Of a DNA stretch of 64,000 nt, positions 44,845-53,372 are shown piece after piece (within the stretch, counting starts at the first letter, position 1; each line of letters begins with the position of its first letter). Location: positions 1 to 64,000 of the forward strand of contig CANLSM010000015.1 of the NCBI GenBank assembly GCA_947493745.1, in the 5' to 3' direction. This DNA comes from an uncultured Paracoccaceae bacterium. GTDB lineage: Bacteria; Pseudomonadota; Alphaproteobacteria; Rhodobacterales; Rhodobacteraceae. Below the pieces are notes generated by a model, which ran no database searches, had not been told where the DNA came from, and was given only the letters and a program-made list of their open reading frames with translations. A program made the translations under genes and the position numbers.

Positions 44845-46148
44845 CTGCGCTGGCTGCCCTGCCGCTCGGGGATCAGCCCGCGCGGCGCAAATCGCAGCAC
44901 CAGAAGCAGGATCAGCCCCATCAGGAAAAGCCGCAGATGCGGGGCCGCACCCAGCAGATGTGATCTGAGCGGCGATCCGTCCTCCATCCAGAAGGTCAGG
45001 CTGCGCATCAGGATTGCGCCCGCCGGTTCGGCCTCGATCCAGAGGAACCAGATCAGGAAACCACCCAGCACCGCACCCGCATTGTTGCCCGAGCCACCCA
45101 CGATCACCATCACCCAGACGAGGAACGTGAACCTCAGCGGGTTGTAGGAGCCCGGCGTGAACTGCCCGTCATACGTGACCAGCATCGCGCCCGCGATGCC
45201 CACCACGGCTGAGCCCAGCACGAAGACCTGCAAATGGCGGCGTGTGACATCCTTTCCCATGGCCTCGGCCGCATCGCGATTGTCGCGGATCGCCCGCATC
45301 ATCCGGCCCCATGGCGCGTTCAGCGCCCGGTTGGACAGCCAGAAGATCACAGCCAGAACAAGCGCGAAAAGCGCCGCATAGCAGGATTTGACAAAAACGC
45401 CCGAGGCTTCCTGTGCTGTGGCGCCGAACCGGGCCGCGAAGTCGATGAACCAGTCAGCCTCCTGCAACGCGATCTCGCGCGGCACCGGGCGAGGCAGGCC
45501 CGAGACATTCTTGACGCCGCGCGCCAGCCAGTCCTCGTTTTTGAGGACCGCCAGCACGATCTCCGAGATGCCAAGGGTCGCGATCGCCAGATAGTCGGCG
45601 CGCAGGCCCAGCGTGACCTTGCCGATCACCCAGGCCGCCGCGCCTGCCAGAACGCCGCCCACGGCCCAGCCCAGTACAATCGGCAGGCCTAGCCCGCCGA
45701 GATAGCCGGATCTGGCGGGATCAACCGCCTCGATCGCGTCAACTGCCGGGTCATAGACCGTGCGAATGGCCGCATAGCCCGCAATCACCAGAAGACCGGT
45801 CGCAAGGCCGCGCCAGCCACGTGCCAGATTGCGGCGTGCGAACCAGATCGCGCCAACGGTCGCCGCCAGCAGCACAGCAGAGAGAAGCACGCCCGATCCG
45901 CCTGCGGCCCAGGCTTCCGGCACCGGCGAAACCGAGACGAGCACCGCCGCCACGCCGCCCAATGCCGCAAACCCCATCATCCCGACATTGAAGAGGCCCG
46001 CATAGCCCCACTGGATGTTCACCCCCAGCGCCATGACGGCGGAGATGAGTGACAGGTTCAGGATCGACAGCGCCACGTTCCAGCTCTGGAACAGCCCCAC
46101 GAGGATCAGCGCAAGACCCATGGCCGCGAAGAGGAGCGTCTGTCTCAT
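44841..46148 (-). CDS. livM: Branched-chain amino-acid-type ABC permease LivM
   Basis: The 435-residue inner-membrane permease has about ten hydrophobic segments. It carries the LivM core (NIQWGYAGLFNVGMMGFAALGG, DYLAIATLGISEIVL and the coupling loop GRMMRAIRDNRDAAEAMG). It is longer than E. coli-type proteins because of an extra N-terminal helix region around residues 60-130. It is the last gene of the operon and overlaps livH by four bases. Confidence 0.93.
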   Translation of the reverse strand: MRQTLLFAAMGLALILVGLFQSWNVALSILNLSLISAVMALGVNIQWGYAGLFNVGMMGFAALGGVAAVLVSVSPVPEAWAAGGSGVLLSAVLLAATVGAIWFARRNLARGWRGLATGLLVIAGYAAIRTVYDPAVDAIEAVDPARSGYLGGLGLPIVLGWAVGGVLAGAAAWVIGKVTLGLRADYLAIATLGISEIVLAVLKNEDWLARGVKNVSGLPRPVPREIALQEADWFIDFAARFGATAQEASGVFVKSCYAALFALVLAVIFWLSNRALNAPWGRMMRAIRDNRDAAEAMGKDVTRRHLQVFVLGSAVVGIAGAMLVTYDGQFTPGSYNPLRFTFLVWVMVIVGGSGNNAGAVLGGFLIWFLWIEAEPAGAILMRSLTFWMEDGSPLRSHLLGAAPHLRLFLMGLILLLVLRFAPRGLIPERQGSQRS

Positions 46149-47158
46149 ATCACCCGCCCCCGGAAGATGCCCGTCGGTCGGATCAGCAGCACCAGTACCA
46201 GAATGACAAAGGAGACCGCGAATTTGTAGTCGGTGGAAAGCAGTTGCACCAGCCCTTCAGGTGCCCAGCTTTCGGGCACAAGATAGGTCAGGAACTTCTT
46301 GTAGGCATAGGTCACCGTGACTTCAGAGAAGGCGATGACGAACCCGCCCGCAATCGCGCCCACCGGGTTACCGATGCCGCCCACGATCGCGGAGGCGAAG
46401 ATCGGCAGCAGAAGCTGGAAATAGGTGAAGGGCTTGAAGGATTTGTCGAGCCCGTAGAGTGTTCCGGCAATAGTCGCCAGGGCGGCTGCGATGATCCAGG
46501 CATAAAGCACCACCCGGTCCGGGTTGATGCCCGAGAGCAGTGCGAGATCCTCATTGTCCGAATAGGCCCGCATCGCCTTGCCCATGCGCGAGCGGTTGAG
46601 AAACCAGAACAGTGCAATGACGACAACGATGGCGACAAGAACCGTTATGCCCTGCGTAGTGCGGATTGCCAGCCCCTCGGACAGGCCCGTCCATTCCCTG
46701 AACTCGCGTGCGCGGATGATGAAGCGCTCACCATCGGTAAAGCGCTGATCGTCTGGTCCGATGATCAGCCGCACCAGCCCGTTGATCATGAACATCACAC
46801 CCACCGAGGCGATGACAAAGACCACGGGGGCGGCTTTCTGCTGCCGGTAGAAGCGATAGACGAAACGGTCGAAGACAAGCGACAGCAAAACCGCGCCGAT
46901 GATCCCCAAGGGAAGTGCCAGAAGCGCCGTGGGCAGCGGCCCGAACGAGACCCCAAGGCTCTGCAATCCCCAGGTCACAAGGATCGTGCACATTGCCCCA
47001 AAGGCCATCAGATCACCATGGGCAAAGTTAGAGAACCGCAGCACCGCATAGACCAGCGTGACGCCGAGCGCACCAAGCGCCAGTTGCGAGCCATAGGCGA
47101 GCCCCGGGACCAGCACGAAATTTGAAAGCAGGACGAGGGCGTTGAGGATGTCGGTCAT
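46145..47158 (-). CDS. livH: Branched-chain amino-acid-type ABC permease LivH
   Basis: The 337-residue permease has eight or nine membrane segments. Family segments are LALGALGVTLVYAVLRFSNFAHGDLMAFG and the cytoplasmic coupling loop GKAMRAYSDNEDLALLSGIN. It starts at 47158 within a TAATG junction with the small upstream gene, so translation is coupled. Together with LivM it forms the pore for the ligand bound by the protein at 49061. Confidence 0.94.
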   Translation of the reverse strand: MTDILNALVLLSNFVLVPGLAYGSQLALGALGVTLVYAVLRFSNFAHGDLMAFGAMCTILVTWGLQSLGVSFGPLPTALLALPLGIIGAVLLSLVFDRFVYRFYRQQKAAPVVFVIASVGVMFMINGLVRLIIGPDDQRFTDGERFIIRAREFREWTGLSEGLAIRTTQGITVLVAIVVVIALFWFLNRSRMGKAMRAYSDNEDLALLSGINPDRVVLYAWIIAAALATIAGTLYGLDKSFKPFTYFQLLLPIFASAIVGGIGNPVGAIAGGFVIAFSEVTVTYAYKKFLTYLVPESWAPEGLVQLLSTDYKFAVSFVILVLVLLIRPTGIFRGRVI

Positions 47159-47526
47159 TAGCGAAACTCGCAGTTGCCGGTTAGCTGCTGTGGTATCGCT
47201 TGGCCCAAGATGAAAGTGTGTCTGCTATGCACAGCAGTTCCATCGGGAAAAAGCGTTGTGGACTGCACCGCGCCGCTTTCCAAGGGTTGGACAAAACTTA
47301 ACAATTCGGAGCCGGTAACTGGCATTACATCTACGCTACCGAGATTTCCGATCGCCTGGGCACTGCCCGTTCGGTGATTTACAACAAAATCAAGAAGAAA
47401 GTTAGCGGATTGGCAGCCTTCGCGCCCAGCACACGAGTCGTCAAATCGGCAGCTAATGAAAGTTGATTGCGCCGAGAGCTCATGCGGGCTTAGACAGAAC
47501 AATAGAATGGCAGATCTCATGCTCAC
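47158..47526 (-). CDS. Small secreted Cys-containing protein inside the liv operon
   Basis: The 122-residue protein starts at ATG 47526, overlapping the livF stop by four bases (47520 is an alternative), and ends in a TAATG overlap with livH. Coupling on both sides is strong evidence that it is translated. It has a short signal peptide with likely cleavage near LSA-QST (about residue 19). The mature part has four Cys (about residues 26, 32, 38 and 118) and a beta-rich pattern. The family was not recognised. It may be a periplasmic accessory to the transporter. Confidence 0.72.
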   Translation of the reverse strand: MSMRSAILLFCLSPHELSAQSTFISCRFDDSCAGREGCQSANFLLDFVVNHRTGSAQAIGNLGSVDVMPVTGSELLSFVQPLESGAVQSTTLFPDGTAVHSRHTFILGQAIPQQLTGNCEFR

Positions 47527-48227
47527 CCCCCCAGAAAACTCTTGCGCACATCCGGGTCGGCCAGCAACGCCTCGCCCGTATCCGTGAAACGGTTGCGACC
47601 CTGCACCAGCACATAGCCCTTGTCGGCGATGTTGAGCGCCTGTTTGGCGTTCTGCTCGACCATCAGGATGGCAATGCCGGTGGCCGCGACCTCCAGAATG
47701 CGGTCAAAAAGCTCGTCCATGACGATGGGCGAGACACCGGCCGTCGGCTCATCCAGCATCAGCACCTTGGGGCGGGTCATCAGCGCGCGTCCGACGGCAA
47801 CCTGCTGTCGCTGCCCGCCGGAAAGCTCACCTGCTGCCTGACCGGCCTTTTCGGCCAGGATCGGAAACAACTCGAACACCTGCTCAAGCATTTCGCTGAA
47901 ATCATCCTCGCGAATGAACGCGCCCATCTCCAGATTTTCGCGCACGGTCATGGAGGGAAAGACGTTGCCGGTTTGCGGCACGAACCCCATGCCTTTGGCA
48001 ACCCGGGCCTGCGGGCTGAGCCCGGTGATGTCCTCACCGGCCAGTCGCACAGCACCCTCGCGCAATGGCAGCATCCCGAACACGGCCTTCATCGCGGTCG
48101 ATTTGCCCGCGCCGTTGGGTCCGACAATCACCGCAATCTCGCCCTGCTCGACCGCAATGGTGCAGGAATGCAGGATATCGGCCGCACCATAGCCGCCGGT
48201 CATCGCCTCGCCGATCAGGTAGCTCAC
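47523..48227 (-). CDS. livF: Branched-chain amino-acid-type ABC ATPase LivF
   Basis: The 234-residue ATPase has Walker A GPNGAGKST (about residues 37-45), signature ELSGGQRQQVAVGRAL and Walker B VLMLDEPTAGVSP. Its C-terminus is short, as in LivF. It starts four bases inside the livG stop. With LivG it energises uptake by LivHM. The specific substrate may be an amino acid, amide, urea or aromatic acid. Confidence 0.94.
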   Translation of the reverse strand: MSYLIGEAMTGGYGAADILHSCTIAVEQGEIAVIVGPNGAGKSTAMKAVFGMLPLREGAVRLAGEDITGLSPQARVAKGMGFVPQTGNVFPSMTVRENLEMGAFIREDDFSEMLEQVFELFPILAEKAGQAAGELSGGQRQQVAVGRALMTRPKVLMLDEPTAGVSPIVMDELFDRILEVAATGIAILMVEQNAKQALNIADKGYVLVQGRNRFTDTGEALLADPDVRKSFLGG

Positions 48228-49012
48228 GAAGCCACCCCCGGCTTGTTCTTCAGTCCCGTCCCGAGATAGGCCTCGATCACCTGCTCATTGGCCTTGACCT
48301 CGGCCGCCGTCCCTTGCGCCAGCACCGCCCCCTCGGCCATCACGATCACCGGATCGCAGAGGCGGGAGATGAACTCCATGTCATGCTCGATCATGCAGAA
48401 TGTATAGCCGCGCTCCTGATTGAGCCGCAGGATCGCGTCGCCGATTGTGCCCAGAAGCGTGCGGTTCACGCCAGCGCCGACCTCATCGAGGAAGACGATC
48501 TTGGCATCGACCATCATGGTCCGGCCCAATTCCAGCAGCTTTTTCTGCCCGCCCGAGAGATTGCCCGCCAGTTCGTCGGCCACATGGGAAATCTCAAGGA
48601 ACTCGATGACCTCATCGGCCTTCGCGCGGATGTCGGCCTCCTCCTGTCGCACTCTGGCACCGGAAAACCAGGCGTCCCAGAGCCGCTCGCCCGATTGGCT
48701 GCCCGGAACCATCATCAGATTGTCGCGCACGCTCAAAGTGGAAAATTCATGGGCGATCTGAAAGGTTCTCAGCAAACCCTTGGCGAACAGATCATGCGGG
48801 GCAAGCCCGGTGATGTCCTCGCCATCGAGCAACACCCGGCCGGAGGTCGGCGCAAAATGCCCGGCGATCACATTGAACAGCGTCGTCTTGCCCGCGCCAT
48901 TGGGCCCGATCAACCCGGTGATGGAACCTTTGGCGATTTCAAGGGACGCACCATTGACGGCCCGGATGCCGCCAAAATGCATGTGAAGGTCGTCTACCCG
49001 GATCATCTGCAA
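48224..49012 (-). CDS. livG: Branched-chain amino-acid-type ABC ATPase LivG
   Basis: The 262-residue ATPase has Walker A GPNGAGKTT (about residues 36-44), signature NLSGGQKKLLELGRTMM and Walker B IVFLDEVGAGVN. The Glu-Val in place of Glu-Pro after the Walker B Asp is a small deviation. The C-terminal BCA_ABC_TP-like extension (GTGLKNKPG region) is present. It lies 48 bases after the binding-protein gene. Confidence 0.94.
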   Translation of the reverse strand: MQMIRVDDLHMHFGGIRAVNGASLEIAKGSITGLIGPNGAGKTTLFNVIAGHFAPTSGRVLLDGEDITGLAPHDLFAKGLLRTFQIAHEFSTLSVRDNLMMVPGSQSGERLWDAWFSGARVRQEEADIRAKADEVIEFLEISHVADELAGNLSGGQKKLLELGRTMMVDAKIVFLDEVGAGVNRTLLGTIGDAILRLNQERGYTFCMIEHDMEFISRLCDPVIVMAEGAVLAQGTAAEVKANEQVIEAYLGTGLKNKPGVAS

Positions 49013-49060
49013 TATCCAAAAGGCCGCCCCAAAGCACCTTACATCGGGGCGGCCAAAGCC

Positions 49061-50251
49061 TCAGCGGAAGCTGATGGTCTCAAAGGCGCCGCCCTTGACT
49101 TCGTATTCGCGGTAGGTGCCTGCCGCCTCGCCGGGGCCGATCAGTTCGACATTGGTCGCCCCGACATAGTCGATCTGGCCGCCTGATTTCAGGATCTCAA
49201 GACCCTTGGCAAGCTCGCCCGGCAGGATCTTCTCGCCCGGTGCGTTGGCCACTGCCAGAAGATTGGCCGCGACCGCCTCCTTGGTCGCCTCGCCGCCCGC
49301 CTGCATCGCCAGCGCGATCAGGGCCGCCGCGTCATAGCTTTCCGAGCGGTAGGGACCATCGGGATCGACGCTGGCCGCATTGGCGGTGGCGATGAACGCA
49401 TCCGTGCCTTCGCCCTCGGACCACGGGACCGTGCCGATGGTGCCGTTCAGATCATCGCCGATGGCCTCGATCAGGCTTTCGGAGAACATCCCGTCGCCAA
49501 GCGCGAATGTATCAAACGCACCGGTATCAAGCGCGCTTTGAATGATGCCAACACCACCCTGATCGGCATAGCCCAGGACAACCAGCAGATCACCACCGGC
49601 AGACGCAAGCGCGCCCACTTCGGCGGAATAGTCGCCTTTGCCATCCTCATGGGCCGCATTGATCGTGATCGACCCGCCCATGGTCTCGAAATTCGAGATG
49701 AAACTGTCGCTCAGACCCTTGCCATAGTCGTTGTTGGTATAGGTCACCGCCACGGACGTGATGCCCTTGTCCTTCAGAACCGAGGCCAGAACCTCACCCT
49801 GCCGGGCGTCGGAGGGCGAAGTGCGGAAGAAAAGATCATTGTCCTCGATTGTCGAAAGCGCCGGCGATGTCGCGGAGGGCGACACCATCACCACCCCATT
49901 GGGCACTGCCGTGTTGTTGGCCACAGCTGTCGTGACGCCCGAGCAATCGGCCCCCATGATCGCGACCACGCCGTCAGCGGTCACAAGCCGGTCGGCGGCA
50001 GCTGTTGCAGACGCGCTGTCGACACAGGTCGAATCCGCGCGAACCGGCTCGATCACATTGCCATCAAGGAACTGGCCGCTTTCGGACACCTCCCTGAACG
50101 CTAGTTCCGCACTGTCGGCCATGCCGGGCGTCAGGGATTCGATCGGCCCTGTGAAACCCAGAATAATGCCCACTTTGACGGCATGACCGTCCGCCAGTGC
50201 ACCCGTGGCCAAAAGGGCCGAAAGCGCGGTCGCCGTTGCCAGATACTTCAT
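49061..50251 (-). CDS. Periplasmic ligand-binding protein of the LIV-type transporter
   Basis: The 396-residue type I periplasmic binding protein has a signal peptide (MKYLATATALSALLATGALA). The mature fold is LivK-like (VGIILGFTGPIESLTPGMADSAELA, ADCSGVTTAVAN, ATSPALSTIEDNDLFFRTSPSD and AVTYTNNDYGKGL). It is the first gene of the operon, as is usual. Ligand specificity cannot be read. A 19-base palindrome lies 28 bases upstream. Confidence 0.92.
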   Translation of the reverse strand: MKYLATATALSALLATGALADGHAVKVGIILGFTGPIESLTPGMADSAELAFREVSESGQFLDGNVIEPVRADSTCVDSASATAAADRLVTADGVVAIMGADCSGVTTAVANNTAVPNGVVMVSPSATSPALSTIEDNDLFFRTSPSDARQGEVLASVLKDKGITSVAVTYTNNDYGKGLSDSFISNFETMGGSITINAAHEDGKGDYSAEVGALASAGGDLLVVLGYADQGGVGIIQSALDTGAFDTFALGDGMFSESLIEAIGDDLNGTIGTVPWSEGEGTDAFIATANAASVDPDGPYRSESYDAAALIALAMQAGGEATKEAVAANLLAVANAPGEKILPGELAKGLEILKSGGQIDYVGATNVELIGPGEAAGTYREYEVKGGAFETISFR

Positions 50252-50278
50252 GATAATCTCCCTGTTATCAACTGTCCC

Positions 50279-50297
50279 AGATCCTCCCGGAGGATCT
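50279..50297. promoter_or_regulatory. 19-base perfect palindrome upstream of the liv operon
   Basis: AGATCCTCC and GGAGGATCT are perfect nine-base arms around a single C. The spacing is too tight for a hairpin loop without unpairing, so a dimeric repressor site is more likely. It is 28 bases before the binding-protein start on the minus strand and about 210 bases before tupB on the plus strand. Confidence 0.45.
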
Positions 50298-50364
50298 CAT
50301 GCGCGGAGTTTTTCACAAACCATCGGGAACGTCACGCGCCTTTCTTCGGCGCGCCGCGCGCCTG

Positions 50365-50398
50365 CCTTCTTCTTGGTGAAAATATCCCCGCCGGAGGC
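50365..50398. repeat. Candidate Rhodobacterales interspersed sequence
   Basis: The stretch contains CTTCTTCTTGGTGAAAATAT followed by a CCCCGCCGGAGGC-type end. I remember closely similar strings (CTTCTTGGCAAAAATA with GCCGGAGG) recurring between genes in roseobacter and Paracoccus-like genomes. Only one intergenic copy is seen in this window. No function is known to me. Confidence 0.3.
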
Positions 50399-50505
50399 AT
50401 GGTGCAGGTCCGGCCACAGGGCACCCCATTCCACGATCATGGGGCCTTGCAACCGGGACAGGCAAAAGACAGAGTGCGGCGGCGACCACGAAAGGACAGG
50501 CGCAC

Positions 50506-51207
50506 GTGGAGACATCGACGCTGCAAACCACATGGGAGTTGATCCGCTCGGCCGACCCGGTCCTCATGGGAATCATCGGACTGTCGCTGAAAGTGTCCCT
50601 GACCGCCGTTCTGCTCGCCGCCCTGATCGGCGCTCCGCTGGGGGCCGCCCTTGCCATCTGGCGGTTCCCCGGGCGCCAGGTGCTGGTTGTCCTGTCATCC
50701 GCCCTGATGGCGCTGCCGCCGGTCGTTGTCGGGCTCTTCGTCTATCTGACATTGTCGCGTGCGGGTCCGTTGGGCCAGTTCGGTCTGCTTTTCACGCCGA
50801 CGGCGATGATCATCGCACAGACGATTCTGATCGTGCCAATTGTCACGGCCCTTTCGCGCGAGGCCGTGCTGCCGCTCTTTCGCGAATACGATGCCTATCT
50901 GGCGTCAGTGGATGCGGGGCGCTGGCTGCAACTCAGGACTTACCTTTGGGACGCCCGTTTCGGGATCATGACGGCCGTGCTCGCCGGTTTCGGACGCGCC
51001 ACCGCCGAGGTCGGCGCGGTTCTGATCGTGGGCGGCAACATCAACGGTCTCACGCGGGTGATGACCACGACAATCGCGCTGGAAACCTCGCGCGGCAACC
51101 TTGAGCTGGCGCTTGCGCTCGGCCTGATCCTGATCCTGATCGCGTTTGGCATCAATGCCCTGATGTTCGGCATCGGTCGTTTCGGACAAAGGTATCAGAC
51201 CGCATGA
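50506..51207 (+). CDS. tupB: Tungstate-type ABC permease TupB
   Basis: The 233-residue permease starts at GTG 50506 behind AAAGGA. Five or six helices surround the coupling loop REYDAYLASVDAGRWLQLRTYLWD. GFGRATAEVGAVLIVGGNI is typical of TupB/WtpB-like oxyanion permeases. It is the first gene of a tupBCA operon with four-base overlaps. The family separates from ModB by partnership with a TupA-type binding protein. Confidence 0.88.
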   Translation: METSTLQTTWELIRSADPVLMGIIGLSLKVSLTAVLLAALIGAPLGAALAIWRFPGRQVLVVLSSALMALPPVVVGLFVYLTLSRAGPLGQFGLLFTPTAMIIAQTILIVPIVTALSREAVLPLFREYDAYLASVDAGRWLQLRTYLWDARFGIMTAVLAGFGRATAEVGAVLIVGGNINGLTRVMTTTIALETSRGNLELALALGLILILIAFGINALMFGIGRFGQRYQTA

Positions 51208-51911
51208 CGGCGCCTGCGTTGCGACTGGAAAAGGCTGGCCTTCAGGCAGATGGTGACACCCTGCTTGGGCCACTCTCGTTACATGTTGAAACCGCCGGTA
51301 TCACGGCGGTGATGGGCGCAAACGGAGCCGGCAAGAGCCTGTTCCTGCGGCTGTGCCATGGCCTTCTCACACCCAGTCAGGGGCGCCTGACCTGGGCGGG
51401 CAGGGGGGCGGTTGCAACCCGCCGGTCGCGGGCATTCGTTTTCCAGTCCCCCCCGCTGCTGCGCCGCTCGATTGCTGAAAATGTGACCTTCCCGCTTCAG
51501 ACATCCTCCATCGCCCGGTCGGAATGGCCCGCGCGGGTGGAGGCCAGACTGCGCGAGGCCCGGCTCTGGGGCCGCGCCGGTCTGCCCGCGGCCCGTCTTT
51601 CGGGTGGCGAGCGGCAACGCATGGCGCTTGCCCGGGCGCTCGTCACGGATCCGGACGTGATCCTGATGGATGAACCGGCTGCAAGTCTTGATCCGGCATC
51701 GACACGTGCGCTTGAGAAAATGATCACCAAGATCGCCGCATCGGGCGTCAAAATCTATCTTGCCACCCACGATGTCGCGCAGGCGAGGCGGCTTGCGGAG
51801 GACGTGTTGTTTTTTTCCGGTGGCAGACTTGCAGAGCAGGCCGACGCGGCCCAATTCTTTGCCGGACCGCAAAGCGAAGCGGCGCGACAGTATCTGGAGG
51901 GATCTCTTTGA
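51204..51911 (+). CDS. tupC: Tungstate-type ABC ATPase TupC
   Basis: The 235-residue ATPase has Walker A GANGAGKSLF, signature RLSGGERQRMALARALV and Walker B VILMDEPAASLDP, with the switch His in THDVAQA. It has no C-terminal regulatory domain, unlike ModC. It overlaps tupB (ATGA) and tupA (TTGA), so the three are made together. Confidence 0.9.
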   Translation: MTAPALRLEKAGLQADGDTLLGPLSLHVETAGITAVMGANGAGKSLFLRLCHGLLTPSQGRLTWAGRGAVATRRSRAFVFQSPPLLRRSIAENVTFPLQTSSIARSEWPARVEARLREARLWGRAGLPAARLSGGERQRMALARALVTDPDVILMDEPAASLDPASTRALEKMITKIAASGVKIYLATHDVAQARRLAEDVLFFSGGRLAEQADAAQFFAGPQSEAARQYLEGSL

Positions 51912-52747
51912 AACGCCTGATGTCAGCGCTGGCGATCCTCTGCATGGCCGCCTCCGCGGCTGCCGAGACAATTACGCTCGCCTCAACCACGTCGACCCAG
52001 AACTCCGGGCTCTATGACGAGATACTGCCGCTCTTCAAGGCCGAGACGGGGATCACGGTGAACGTCGTGGCCGTCGGTACCGGGCAGGCGATCAGAATTG
52101 CCCGGAATGGTGATGCGGATGTGCTGCTGGTTCATCACAGGCCGTCCGAGGATGCCTTTGTCGCCGATGGCCACGGCATCGACCGGCGTGACGTGATGTA
52201 CAATGACTTCGTTCTCGTCGGACCGGCAGATGATCCTGCCGGTATCGCGGGTGTCTCGTCCGTAAGGGAGGCGCTTCACCTGATCGAGAAATCCGGCGTC
52301 ATTTTCGCGTCACGCGGTGATGACAGCGGCACGCACAAGAAAGAGCAGGAACTATGGGCGGAGGCCGGGATCAGCCCCGTGGGGGATTGGTATCGCGAGA
52401 CCGGATCCGGCATGGGGGCAACGCTGAACACCGGCATCGCGATGGGGGCTTATGTGCTGACGGACCGGGGCACATGGATCACCTTTGGCAATCGGGGAGA
52501 GCATCGGATGCTGCTTTCGGGCGATCCGAGCCTCTTCAATCCCTACGGCGTCATTCTGGTCAATCCCGAGCGTCATCCGCACATCAAATCGGATGCTGGT
52601 ATCGCCTTCATGGACTGGATCGTGTCGGATACCGGACAGCAGGCCATTGCTGCTTTCGAGATCGAGGGCCAGCTTGCCTTCTGCCCGAACGCGCCAAGCT
52701 ACCAGGAAGCACGCGCACGCAGCAAAATCATTTGTCCGGCAGACTGA
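51908..52747 (+). CDS. tupA: Tungstate-binding periplasmic protein TupA
   Basis: The protein has 279 residues from TTG 51908, which overlaps the tupC stop behind GGAGGG. It has a signal peptide (MKRLMSALAILCMAASAAA). The mature N-terminus carries LASTTSTQNSGLYDEILP, whose TTS oxyanion-binding motif is diagnostic of TupA, then GTGQAIRIARNGDADVLLVH and RGDDSGTHKKE. It delivers tungstate, and possibly molybdate, for tungsto- or molybdoenzymes. Gene order B-C-A is unusual but coherent. Confidence 0.92.
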   Translation: MKRLMSALAILCMAASAAAETITLASTTSTQNSGLYDEILPLFKAETGITVNVVAVGTGQAIRIARNGDADVLLVHHRPSEDAFVADGHGIDRRDVMYNDFVLVGPADDPAGIAGVSSVREALHLIEKSGVIFASRGDDSGTHKKEQELWAEAGISPVGDWYRETGSGMGATLNTGIAMGAYVLTDRGTWITFGNRGEHRMLLSGDPSLFNPYGVILVNPERHPHIKSDAGIAFMDWIVSDTGQQAIAAFEIEGQLAFCPNAPSYQEARARSKIICPAD

Positions 52748-53001
52748 ATCGCTTGTTAACCATCTGATAATCAAAGATTTGCTGCATTGCAAAAAATGCA
52801 TAGCGGCCATGACAAACTATGGATTGTTCGCAGGCGATACCGCGCCTATCTGGGTTGCATAACAAAACAATGGGCTGCGCCGCGTAGGTCGTCAGACGGC
52901 AGAAACCGCTGAGACAGGAAAGCAGCCACCGAACTCGAACAAGATGAAACCCAGTACCCGCTCATGGCGCAGCCAGAGCGGCAAACCCAAGGATAAAGAC
53001 A

Positions 53002-53217
53002 ATGGCAAACGTATCTCTGAGCCGCCCGGTATTCACTCAACTGACAGATCGCGTTGGTGACCTGTTCGCCCGCACTGCACGTTCCATCGCGGACTACCGC
53101 ATGTACCGGCAGACCTATAATGAACTGGCTTCGCTTTCCGTCCGCGAACTCGACGATCTCGGCCTGGCCGGTGCAAGCCTGACGCAGATCGCTCGCGAAA
53201 GCGTCTACGGCAAATAA
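53002..53217 (+). CDS. DUF1127 protein (CcaF1-like)
   Basis: The 71-residue protein has a basic, amphipathic N-terminal half and the C-terminal DUF1127 helix pair (YNELASLSVRELDDLGL, then IARES). A protein of the same length and family in Rhodobacter sphaeroides (CcaF1) is an RNA-binding factor affecting RNA turnover. The 254 bases upstream contain no other gene; near 52783 they hold TGCATT/AATGCA arms that may be a regulatory site. A strong terminator follows, so it is monocistronic. Confidence 0.85.
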   Translation: MANVSLSRPVFTQLTDRVGDLFARTARSIADYRMYRQTYNELASLSVRELDDLGLAGASLTQIARESVYGK

Positions 53218-53246
53218 TACCAACCAGAGCTGTCCTTGCTCTGTGA

Positions 53247-53277
53247 CGCGGCTCCCGATCGGGGGCCGCGTTTTTTT
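53247..53277 (+). terminator. Rho-independent terminator after the DUF1127 gene
   Basis: CGCGGC-TCCC pairs with GGGG-GCCGCG across a GATC loop and is followed by seven T. It begins 30 bases after the DUF1127 stop and insulates it from glcD. Confidence 0.92.
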
Positions 53278-53324
53278 GTGTGCTGGTGGCGGCTGCGACA
53301 AGTCTGTGCTTCCCAAGGGCCAAA

Positions 53325-53347
53325 ATTGGTAATATAAATTTACCAAT
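53325..53347. promoter_or_regulatory. Palindrome in the glc promoter, possible GntR-family operator
   Basis: ATTGGTAA and TTACCAAT are perfect eight-base arms flanking TATAAAT. The TTGGT/ACCAA half-sites recall FadR-subfamily regulators (PdhR, LldR), although their usual spacer is shorter. The centre could be a -10 element, so a bound repressor would block transcription. It ends 25 bases before glcD. Confidence 0.45.
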
Positions 53348-53372
53348 AAGCGGCAAAACGGGGAATCAGATC

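Noticed and set aside
50300-50505. Possible molybdenum/tungsten-cofactor riboswitch upstream of tupB
   Set aside because: The leader is long and GC-rich, but I could not fit the conserved moco/tuco core by eye. A covariance search with that Rfam family would decide; a significant hit would reverse this.
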